Positions 1 to 12,300 of a stretch of DNA of 64,000 nt are shown here, one piece after another (within the stretch, counting starts at the first letter, position 1; every line of letters starts with the position of its first letter). The notes beneath the pieces are model-generated. The model was not told where the DNA came from. It saw nothing but the letters and a program-made list of their open reading frames with translations, and did no database searches. This stretch comes from Marisa cornuarietis. Lineage: Eukaryota > Mollusca > Gastropoda > Architaenioglossa > Ampullariidae. The DNA is taken from the NCBI GenBank assembly GCA_004794655.1, contig SMMW01000540.1, positions 124,001-188,000 on the forward strand. Reading direction: 5' to 3'. A program made the position numbers and the translations under genes.

Positions 1-254
1 TCGGTAGGGCTAATTGTGAATCCCTGAAATTAATAACAGCCAAGGAAATTGGTAGACTCAAAATTTGATTTCTTGTGATTAAAGGGTTTTATAAGCAAAG
101 AAACAGAATGATATAATGCACAGATTCACTTATCAATAAAGTACATTCCAAAGATGTTAACTAGCGTCTTTTTCAAATAAGCTTTAAAAAAGTGTGATCT
201 GGGTTGTTTGACATATTCTTTAGTTTTTAAGGCTGAAGCAAGTACCTCAGTTAC

Positions 255-381
255 CTCATCCCAGTGTGTCAGTTTGTGTGTGCGTGATTTAGCATTGTGG
301 ATGCCCTCAAAGCGCCGAAGCAGAGGAATCAGGGGAGCTGACAGAAGACTACTGCTGACTCTGTTGTCATAGTGATGATGA
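255..381 (-). other. HERC2: HERC2 coding exon 7 (last in window)
   Basis: The exon is 127 nt, acceptor CTTTCAG, donor GATGAG|GTAACT, ending in phase 0. It encodes [14 protein letters not shown] followed by a variable stretch. The next exon must lie to the left of position 1; nothing in 1-254 reads as a further HERC2 exon. Confidence 0.88.
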
Positions 382-3300
382 CTGAAAGAGAAAGGGCACT
401 CTGATCTCAACAATGCAGCACACGATGATTTTGCTAGTGTACACATACAAGTTCCAAAATAACAAACTGGTTGATGGTTCTAAAAAATGCCTAAAATAAT
501 GTATTCAAGGAGGTGCAGTATTTGAGCCACCTTGTATGTTTCAGGCTAGGTTCCTCCCCAAGAATTTAAATATAAAGAATATGAAACCAAAATCCCAGCA
601 GTAATAATTTTTTAACAAGGCACGATGGACAGCAATTCTTTATTAAAATGAACAAGTGTATCGTGTCAAAGACTGCAAACCTGACACATATGTCACTGTT
701 CCTAGCTGCACAACACTAACACAGAGCAATCTGTCTAACGCCTACGAAGATCAGGCACAGACTGCTTCAATGTCTGCCCACCTGTTGTTCCACAGATTAA
801 GCAGCAGAAGGACAGCAGAGACAATATGGCCCAAAGACCCACGTTGCACAGCTAGCTCCATCAGCAGACACAGAGCAATCTGCTGGTCTTGTACAGGGAT
901 TTTACTGGAGCTGTGGGCACAGCCGCTGCCACTCAGATCACTAGCAGCAAAAGCACAAATCACAATTAAAAACTATTGCATGGAAGATGATCATTTGGTA
1001 ACAAACTTGCTGATGGCTCATCTCCCTTCTTCCATCACTTTTCAAGTTAGGCGTTCTTAAAAAGACTTGTCCATTCACTTCAAAAGATGATCTTTAAATA
1101 ATTCCCTTCATATTGTAAATTCAAAGACTCTAAGAATCTTCCCATCACATTGATTAAAATCATTTCCCCTGGATCCTTATAAAATGTGGGAAGAACCAAA
1201 TCAACTCACCCTGCCACAACAGAATGCAGGAACTTTGTGGCACGCTCAACTACTTCCAGCCACACAGAGGACACAGAGCCTTCATCAAAAAGTGTTGCCT
1301 CTGGGAGTGAACGCAGTGCATCTAGTGATTCTTGGAGCAGCTCACTGCACAAGTCTGCATCTTCACCTGAACGCCAGGCTCGTCTCAAAAAAGCAAATGC
1401 AAAGCTTAAGGCTGCTCTGGATCCAACTCGGGCTAGACCCATGGTGGCTTTTTCTGCTGGCTTGACTGCCGAACTGTAAAATAAAGTCATTTTGCCCAAA
1501 GTAGGTTTGATCTATACTGTTAGTTTTCTTTTTTAAAGCAAAATAAGACTTTTTGGCAAGAAGAAAGGTTAAGGCTTACATCTGCGGTTCTCAACCTGTG
1601 ACAAGGGTGGTGCGAAGGCAGTCAGTTTTTTTAAAGTTTCTCACATCTCGGTATTAGTGAAATTAGCTTGCTAAGGGGGGCACGCGACATACCTTTTTTC
1701 GTCGGGGGTTGCAATATCTTATTAAAATACATAGTTTGGACTCACTGCATGATCCACCGTGAAGTTCTAGCTTCCAAAGATTTGAGTGTTGATTGGAACA
1801 CAGTGCTAACGGATGTCATCAAAATAGTGAACTTTGTGAGGAACAGTTCTGCCAGATCTTGCCTGTTTTCTCTGATATGTCAAGACAGGGGAGCCAACTA
1901 TGATGCGTTGTTCTATTATTGCAAATCAAGGTGGTTGTCATGTGGAAAAGCTCTCACGAAAATTGTGGGAAGAATTGTGGGTGTTTCTGAACTCTTTCAA
2001 CAAGGCTGACCTGCTTAAGAACGACCGATGGCTGCTGCTAATGGCATATTTATCGGACATATTTGAGAAGCTGAATGTTTTGAATGCTTCTATGCAAGGG
2101 AAAGACACAACCACATTACAAACAACTGACAAGATTATTGCTTTCGTCCGAGAAATTTCGTTGTGGAAACAAAAGATACACCAAGAAAATGCTTTTGACA
2201 CATTTCCATGCTTATGTAAGTGCAAAACTAACATTAATTTGAATCTTGATCAGGTGAAGAACGTTATTATTTCCCATCTAAACGGACTGCAAGAAAAGTT
2301 GAAGCATTACTTTGCTGAAATTGATGTGACTAAATATTATTGGATTCGCAATCCATTTCTGGCTGATCCAAGCACAAGCGGGTTGTCTACGGAAGAAGAA
2401 TAGCAGCTCATCGACCTTTTGAGTGACCAATCCCTGAAAATGATCTTCCAAACAACACCAGTGCCAAAAATAAAATTCAGGATTGGCGTCAACGTTTTTA
2501 ACTTCGTATATGTGTGAGCAAGGGTTTTCAGCATTGGCAGCACTGAAGTCTAAATACAGAAATCGTCTGGAAGCAGAGTCTGATCTGCGAATAGCAGTGG
2601 GTACAAACATCGCACCCAGGTTCTCTATTGTTGAATAGCAGGCTCAACCTTCTCATTAATCAAGGCGAGTGTCCAATAAAATTACTAAAATAATATTTAT
2701 TAGCACCGCAGAATTTTCTTTCGTAAAATTTCATTGGCAATTTTACTTCTTGCAGATATGAACTTTGTTCTTCCAGTGTTGTATTGATTTCCTCAACGCG
2801 GCGTTTGCGGTCAACTAAGGAAGCCTTTGTCAAGGGACAAAAAATCTGTTGTATTTGCATTGTATTTATAGATCCATATTTGTGTATTGATCAAGTGTAA
2901 ACGACATTATTACCAGTGTTTAAAGAATTAAACTCTTAAATTAGGAGACGTCTTTTCACCTTCCAAGTAGGAACTTTTATACTTTATACCGTTTTCGCAA
3001 GAGGCATCTGCAACAAGATCGATTCAAAACGCTCTCTTGGCCCCTGCTGGAAGAGCTTACCTGGCTCCCCCAGACCCCCTAGTTGGTTAAGGGGGGTGCG
3101 CGGACATACCTTTTTTCATCTGGGGGGGCGTCACAAGTAAAAGGTTGAGAGATGCTGGCTTACATTTTCTGTTTGTTGAGGTTACTTTGGTTGGCCTGAC
3201 GTTTCTTGGATGGAGGCTTCTTCTCAGCCTGAGTCTGACGGCAGAGAGCAGTGAAGTAGCGTTCAAGTACTGCCAGTCGCTGGTGCAGGCGTGTGGCAGA

Positions 3301-6300
3301 CAGTGTGGTACTGGAAGCCTGTAGACACAGCTGTTGATGCTCCCACAGCACTGAATATAGACACTCTCGCAGCTGGCCAAGATCTGTCATGACAGCAATT
3401 ACCATGATTTGTGTCATTTGGTCAATGATTAAGAGTGCACAAAATTCCTCTTTAAAATCATATTTGTCAGTGCACTCTGTATCACTAGGTGTGTACCTGC
3501 ACTGGAGCTACTATTTCTCTATTCTTATTTTCTGCACTTGGGTATGATGTCTCAGTTTGGTGTATTATGTGCATTATTTGTGTTTGATGAAAATACATTT
3601 GATATGTTTTTTTCACTTGTTGCTTTGCTGTTATTATGAAAACAGAATGTTTCTAGCCTGTGCTTTCTAGAGGGTATTGATTTGCAAGGTGAACAAAGTG
3701 TGTTTTTTAATTTCATTATTATAAACAAAACATGGAAAGAGGCATGTTGCCTTTTGTCATCAGCTTATCAGAATATTACGTGTATCACACTTGGACAATT
3801 TGGGTGGGTCAGGCTTTGAAACTATCAGCTGTTCTTAACATAATTTTCACACCAACGTAATGAAACTAAGACATAGTTGCTGATGGGTTCATGAAACATA
3901 GCCTTGCCATTAGTTCATCACAAAAATATACTTTATTCATCATCTGTGGAAAAGAAAATGCTGGCTGATCTCAACCATGCATAACTTATTGTCCAGTAAG
4001 GTTGCAGCAAATATGAGACCTTCGTGAGGTGTTACCTTAACAGGGTGGCCACTTTTGCAACATTTTTGGAAATAAGGTTTTGATCTCAGTCCAAGCAGTG
4101 GGAGAGAATTTTGTATTTTCAAGGATTCAAGTGAACAAAATTATATGCACAGACCTGAGGAATAGGCATCCAGAAATGAACTAAGCCCAGGCATGTGAAA
4201 ATAATTTCACACTTGGGTTAACCCCTAAGTCTTCCTTCACTACAGAGGAGAACTAAGAACAAGAGTTAATGGCCTACCTGGCTGTTGTCCCCATGTCCAG
4301 GCATCAATGAGAGGCTGAGAAGGCTTTGGGTGGACATGTTCGATGGCATTAAAGGCCTCTTCTTCTCTGTCCAAATGCTGACAGGGAGGACAGTTGCAGC
4401 CATTGTTGGGTCCACAATGTCCATCACAGCAGGAGCATGAAAGGACTTTCATTCCACAGTAGTAACGGCCGGTCTCCCCTGGTGCCGTAAACAAAATATG
4501 AAGACATTACTTTCTAAATTAATTTGACAAATGCTAAATTCAAATAAACTATCAGTCAAAATTAAAACCTTATTCTCCCTGTTATCAACATATATTGCCA
4601 ACAGTTTGCCATCCATTTCTAGGTTTTCACCCTGCTGGAAACAAGCTCAACTGCTTCCATTAATTTAAAAATAATGATGAAATGCTCAAAAGTGGCTATA
4701 TTCATCCTTTTATATTGTCACCTAACACTTGGGCCATGTACTGTATGATCAAATAATAATATACACAATGAGATCTTTTGACATTTAGAAGAAATGAAGA
4801 AGACAGAAGAAGACATTTTATGTAAATGGTTTTTGTGTGTTTTCTCCGCATGTTCAAATGTATTCATAAGGGTGAATGCAGACAGGGTTAAAAAAATAAG
4901 AAATCTGGATAAGAAGAAATACTGAGTATGAATTAAGATAAACAAAAATGTGCATATTTACTAAATAATTTAGTACCAAATTTGATGCTTAGCTGTCCAT
5001 ATTCACAAACTTTCTTGCACAAATACATAAAACTTACAACAACAAATAATGTGAAGATTCCCCAGTCTTCAAAACACTTGTACAAAACCATCATCCCTTT
5101 TTCCCTAAAATTAGGCATAGCCCCATCATTAAAATGTGTGTCATGCTGAAACATAAGCATGTTTATCCAGATATCTGATGCCGTAGAATTCACAAATGTC
5201 AAGATAATTTCCAACAAAAGGCATTTGTTCTGGCTCAAGTTGGGCATAAGCTCTGAGAGCAGTTTTTGCCTATGTTCAGAGCACAGTCTTGAGAAACCAC
5301 GATAAGAAAGTCCCTGTATGTATTACATACATGTACACAGTATACATGGCAATAGGTATAAGCCATGTTTTACTTGCATTTGGCCTGTTGGAAACAGTAG
5401 TAAATTCATTGAAAAAAAAGCATTTTGGTTTATGTATAAAAATAGCAATGAATATGTTATTCAAGTGTCCTGATAATTAAACTTTATGTCCTGTTTCAAG
5501 CACACACACACACATGCATACACATATACACACAAATGAATGTTTACATGGACTCCATTTTTAGGTCTTGGGTCACAAATGCTATTTTTTTCCTTTCCTC
5601 GTTTTGGCCCACTGTTGCAAACATCACTGACACCCGATAGCAAAGCATGCTCAATTACATGAATTACACAATATAAGCTAACCCATGCACTTTGCTTGAA
5701 GTGAAAGACCAACCCATTAAAAACTACAAGCACTTTAGTGTTTAAACAAATTGTTACTGAAATGTATTAGTCAATGAAGCTCTTTGTGTTTTTTTCCCGC
5801 ATCTCATAATCTGTTAATGGCCTGTTTATAACAGATGATTAGTGTCCTGAAAGGACCAGGATCTAAGAGAAGCAGGAAATGATGCCATTCCACTCCATGC
5901 TTTTGCCAAGAAGTCTATTTTTATTTTTCCACAAGACCAAGAGGATCATGTGGCACCTATTTCTTCTGACAGTGGCATGGTATAATGCAGTATTGCTACT
6001 ATTTACAGTACATTGGAAAGATGCCTTAACTTGGTGGTTAGTGCCCTCTAAGCAGAGGGTTACCAGTACCAGAACTGTGACTGAAAACTTCTCTCTGCCC
6101 ACCCAACAGATGGATGGTTGTTTTACTAGGAAGGTAAAAGGTAACAAAAGGAGATTGGTACCACCTTCCACATATTGTGCTTTAGACACCGTGAGCCATT
6201 TACAGCTCACTACCACCATGGCCACTAAGCTTTATTTGCTGATGGAATAACAACTTTTTAAATTTATTAAGTAACTTCTTGAACCTAGCTTTAGCCCATG

Positions 6301-9300
6301 TGATGACAGAGGTCCCAAATTCAACAGGCAGACAATACTTCAGCGTACATATCAATGCTTACAAAATTTATCTCCAGTCTGTGGAAAATGTTGATAATGA
6401 AATAAAATTTGTGTTCAAAATTACAGGATGCAGCAGTCATGATTTAAAACTGAGTTGGAAATCTTAACATTTCTACTTTGTCCTTTGTACTAAGAAATGG
6501 GAATTTAAGCATACTTGAGGTGATGTATGAATTTTATTCTCGAATGAAGGGCTGAAAAAAGAAGGGCAAATTTATTTCCATTTCTACCAGTGATGGTAGT
6601 TTCTACTGTTGCTCACAATCGCTCCACTCAGTCTTCAATGCCGCACTGCACATCTGACGAGTTGGCACAGCACTACAATTACCCGAATTTTTCACGCGTC
6701 CACGCAAACACGATGACGTCCTGTAACGCACGTAAATCTAACGTTGCATCGCTTGTACTGATACCCGCCCACCCCTCCCTCGCACCCTACCCTTACACGC
6801 AGCAATAATATCCATGAGTTTAGTTTATCCGCTGACGATATTCGATAACCTCAAAAGCGGTTGTACTCTGAAAGCGCACAGGTAACAACACACGCTGACT
6901 GCAAGAAGGAAAACGAAATGGGTTCACCGAGAGGATTTTCACAATGAAAAGGAGGGCTGAGGTGGCGGGGTGGGGGGGGGTTGTAGGTGCCGGCAGCGGT
7001 GGGTAGGGAGGAAGAAGGTGTAGCTTGTAATATACAGCGCTCTTCGTCACAGCGAGCTCATGTTCCCAGTGCGCCTCGATTGAGTCTCGAAATGCGTACG
7101 CTTGACAGCAATGTACCAGGCAGATGCAGTACTTTTGTTCTTATGTTTAGAGTGCAAGAGGTGAAGAGGCAGCAGCTGGAATTCTAGAAAGCCTTAACAT
7201 CGAGCTAACCTCATTCAACGGTGCCAATGCTTGCTGAAATAGAGGGGAATAAGTACAAAGCCTTTTTAACTTGCTTCTGAACTCAAGTAAGACAACGCTA
7301 ACAACTTCGGGTTGCTATATACGGTGTAGCACTCTCCAAACATGGCGCTAGAGTCACGACCTATGTATATCCAGATCTCTGGTATATCCATGGGTAAGAT
7401 AATGTCGCGACCCCTCGCTCCCCTGAAGTGAACAGCCAAGTGGTAAGAGTAATTAAATGGTGTCCAAACCCGGAAACAGAGAGGTTCGATACCCGTGTGG
7501 TACAGCTGCCTTATCCCAGTCAACCCAGCTGTCGGGAATGGGTATCTGACTCCACAGGGGGGTTAGCGAAGGTAAAACAGCAAAAGTAAGAGGAGTCACT
7601 GTCCTCACAAAAAGCTGGCCCCCAATAAAGAGGGTATGATTTTTTTACCCACCCCTTTTTATTCTCCCCTTCCGTGAGGGCTTGGAGGGAAACAAGCACT
7701 AGACAACTTGATATGGAACGCTCCCCTCTCAAGACTCTAGTCTGCCTGTAGACAGCATCATGCTCGCTTCACTATGAATTTAACATACACACAGGCTGCG
7801 CGATAACAATACTACTATAAAGGCTGAACAAGGCTTTTCTTGAGTCCAAGTAAGATTATTTTATAAATCTGACTGATAAAAGTAAATAAAATTAAGCTAC
7901 TGTGAACAATGTGTCAAGGACTTATACAGATACCACATAATTTCTTTAAGTGATAATGCCACCTCTTTACCCACGCACTCTTACCAAGAAAAAAAAAGCA
8001 AAAACACTGTTCCTGGCCATCATATCTGGTATCAGCCAGCAACCATTACCTATTTCTTGTTCCAACAAAGCCAGTCATAAAAAGATCAACAATAAATGTG
8101 GGAGAAATTATGTCGATGTTGCTGGAATAAGAAAAATAAACAAAAGTCACGATGCCGTCGTCTTGGCACATGCGCACGTGTGTGCAACAAGTGAGAGAAA
8201 AGACGGCCAGCGGAAGAAAGCCTTCAGCAAGAGAAATAACAGCCTACCACGCTTTTCCAACATTTGGAACACACGGTAACCGCAGCCACGGCCCTGACCC
8301 CCATGTTGAGGACGACTTCAAGAGTGGGGACCCGACATACCCCAGCAATTCTAACCATCTACTTGGTGTTCTCTCATGCTGCGACACTTCGCCCTGAAGA
8401 TCGTCTCGCCAGCGGCCGGTACAAGACAAGAACTAAACGTAAGGTTGTTACTAGCCATCTTTGCCTGTATGATACCGTTTTGAATAATACACCGACGTCA
8501 GACATGTACTAAAGTCTCTACTGGGAAGGAGACCACTATTTCCATCAAAGTGAATTTGCTAGCCCCTCTGTCCATACACGGTGCGAGACAACCACAATTC
8601 TTTTTTTCAAGATCTCTTTACACTCAACACTGATGGAAAACGACTGCGCTTATTTATATCTGTTATATTTTAACTAGTAACAACGAAGAGTGCAGCTAAC
8701 AGAAATGATAGTTACTGTCACTTCCCTATCGCGTAGCCAAGCGTAAGAAACGTCACAAGTGATTCATTTATGTAAGCACTTTGTCGTTAGCAGCTCAAGC
8801 GATGACAATTGCACATTCTGAATATGGATGTCACGTACGTACACCCTCCCCTTCTATATTTTAAGGCCAGGCTTGCCAGTGTGACTGATGCAGACCCCAG
8901 GAATCATGCGAGACAAAAACGAGAGAACATACATGCTTCCCAGGCTAAGCCTACCATCTGAATAGCGCACAGAGCGCTGATCTCGGCAAGCCTCCAGAAT
9001 ATATGTCAAAAACGACGACTTCTGAAGAACGCCACCAACAACATTAACGATGCTTGTATAACAGTATTTCATTTGTGTCCGTTATAGTCTAATGCGGGAC
9101 GGGGGAGAGGAGAATATGTCTTTTACGCCATGTCAGCAGCTACAGCTGTAATATCACGGCAAAACAGCAGAACACATGTCGCATATTCTAAATCGCATAC
9201 AGTTTGCTTTAAATAAACGGTATTACATCTACGACTACTACTACTACTATTATGGCAAAAGCAAAGATAATGTTTAACAAGTATTCTGGCAAGAAAATTT

Positions 9301-12300
9301 AGAGATTCTGTGAAAACTGGCGCAGGTACAAAAGAGAACACCCTGCCACACTACACACACTGATACGAGTAAAAAGGGGAAAACCCGCCACCTATGTATT
9401 TCACAAATCAAGTCTCTAAATCAGTTAAATGGGTGTTAACCTTGTAGCCTGAGACACGACGTTCTGCAAAGTAAAAACTCTGGACACAAGAAACTATATC
9501 ACGGAAAAGACTAGTGGGTAAGTTTTATATTATTTATTTTTTGTTGCAGACTGTAAATGTATATAAATATGAGCAACTCTTCACTCAGTTACATCAGAAA
9601 GTATTGGTGTGACAAAAACTTTTTTCACATTAGAGTCTGCAACATTTTACTCCGTGTCTGGCACGTGACGGGAGGGTTGATGAAGCAGGCGCCATCCTTC
9701 CTCCTTGTAACGATCCCTTCCCAAAAGAAAGCCATCTTATAAGCTGCACCTGCAAGTCTTCACCTAGGTGAGTTTCTTTAGAGGAGCGGCTGTTAGTTTT
9801 CAGCGTCACTGGGAAACCTCAAGCTGATTACTACAGGACACAATGGCAAATAATACATCTTCCCTCACTCACCCCTCTCTCTCTCTCGTGCGCGCACACG
9901 CACGCACGCAACCCTAAACAAAAGCTCAACAACTGTCAGCACAACGAATTGTCAAGCTCGAGTTACAGTATCTGTAGCCAACAATTCATTAGGACTTGCG
10001 CTTTTTCTGGCAATTACAGACCTTGCCAAAGCTTATGGCCCTGTTAGTATATATATATATAAGTAACTCGGTATATTCATCGTTTTTCATGAAAGTGCAA
10101 GAGATCTCGACGAAAAAGATCGCCGATAATTATCAAGACATGGCTGTCTTACCACACAACAGCACATAAAGCGATTCATAACTCCCAGTTTAGTTTTATA
10201 TTTTTACTGACAGACAAGATAATTGAAGCATCCAAAAGCAAGTTTTTTTTCCTGAAATGGAGTTGGGGGGGGGGCATGTTTCGACAATCGCTAAGAAAAA
10301 AGAGAGAATAAAACGGTATCAACGAATCTTTTATGCCCCAAAAACTTTGACACACACTGCCACTCGGCAACAAAGTGCAGGCACCGTCTGCAACCGCTAA
10401 ATGCAAATTTTCTGGTAGAGCGGCTTCAAAGATTACAATACTAATACCGCGCAAAACACATGCTTCACTCTAATATATGATCTCTGTTTGCCTCCTCATT
10501 TCTAGCGCTGTTTCCTGGGGTGCATCTACAAAGTAAAAAAAATCCTAACTGCGTGAAATCTTGTATCTCAATACAGACTGTACGAAACCGCCTATCTCCA
10601 TCGCATTACCTGCCTGGCAGTTTCAAAGAGATTTTGAGCGAAAATTTGCTTCACGACAGGAAGGGGGAGGCGTGTACACATGGCTCCTGTGTTACGGTCT
10701 GCTGACGGAAATATCTTTTTAGGTCTGGAAGTCCTGGCAAGGAGGGTTAATGTGGTGAGGGGCTGGGGTCGGAGCGGGTGTTGGATGTTGAATGCTGGGA
10801 GGCACTGTAAGACGACCGGAGGAATCCCAATGACGCACGCCCTAGCCTACTTTTAGGCCATCCAAAGTCTTCCACTGTTTCAAACCACAGCGAAAACCCA
10901 GCGATCTTTACCGCCCATGAAAGTGTCTGTGGTTAAAAAAACCCCCAAAATTTAATGAACCTTGATAAAAAGCTTTTCAAGTTCATTGGCACCAGCCAAA
11001 ACATTCTTTTTTTAAAGAACGATTTGGTATCAGTAAAGGTGGATAATGGTAGCTAGGCAAGGTCAGATTGAAGACAAAATAATGAAAATTGTATCCCAGT
11101 TAAACAGTTTTCCAACCAGCTGATCAAAGTACTCTGCAAATCAGGCAAACCATCTGTTTCTTTCATTTGGTTTTCTCCAATGTGACCTCATAATCCCCAC
11201 TTTAACTGATTACTTCAGGCAGCATGTGCTTGCCAATTAAAACAATAGACTAAATTTTTAAAGGGTGACTTAAAATACTTTACAAATTTTTTCTCATTAA
11301 TCAGTATGACTCACAGTTTGATTACTTACAAATTACATCACTTCATTTCAAGAGTTACAATTAAATAAACAAACCACCCCCACCCCACAGCGCACTGGGC
11401 AAACTTGAGCTGTTTCCATGGAGTGCTGGTGACAGAAACCTCTTATGCCATGTACTGCGTGCTTCAGGACAGGTCTTGTCTGGAGAAACACAGTCTGGAC
11501 GAACTCCCAAGTGCTGCCCCTTCTCTCAACTTCACCATCAGATGATAAGTATGTTTTTAATGAGGCTTCTTGAAACGTCTTCATAGCTACCTTACCTTTT
11601 AGTAAAGAATGTTACTACTTCAGGCTAAGTGCACGTGAAGCTTGTTTACGTGTTCCCACCTGATGTCTCTGTCAGCCTCTACCAGCAGCCATGTATATGA
11701 AACCCTACATGCTTCAAATATGTGTGTGTGAGGGTGAGAGGGTGTTTTGCATCACCTATTTCAGAGTATGAAACTGTGACTAAAATGAAATAAAGCAACC
11801 AATACTTAAAGCCACTGAAAACAAGAACCTTCCTTCAAAGTCAAATCTACCTTTTGCTGGATCTTTACAATGGCACAAAAGTGAATACTCGCAGGAATAT
11901 TTTTGGCACAAACTCACTTGTCATTTGTGTAAACCAAAGGTGAAATGTCGCTTGCAGAAGCAGATGGAGAAGACCAGGAAGGTGTTAAGGGCTAAGAGAA
12001 ATGATGGGTTAGGGAGAAAGCGTAGAAAGGACAGTGTACAGCTTTCTCACAGACTGAGGCACAAGGTGCCAGTCCTGATCTTTATCTGCTCTCACATCAC
12101 AGACATGCTTTCCTCCCCTTCCATTTGTTAGCCATCTGGCAATGAGAGATTTTCATGCACAATATCAGAAGAAGAGGCAAGGAAAGCAGCCGGTGGTGGG
12201 GATGGCATTGTTGGCCACAGCTTTGCCACTTTCAGTTTCTTGCTCCCAAAACAATATGTACAATATGTATGCCTCATTTTACAAAATGAACATGTCAAAT

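Noticed and set aside
1184..1479. Plus-strand open frames of 93-97 codons
   Set aside because: They are antisense shadows of HERC2 exon 5, whose minus-strand frame matches a highly conserved protein block and has good splice sites.
5879..6250. Overlapping 120-codon frames on both strands
   Set aside because: Mirror open frames in an intron with no recognisable protein motif; treated as chance.
8152..8512. Overlapping frames of 60-109 codons on both strands in the GC-richer part of HERC2 intron 2
   Set aside because: No similarity to a known protein and no exon-like splice context; openness is explained by higher GC content.
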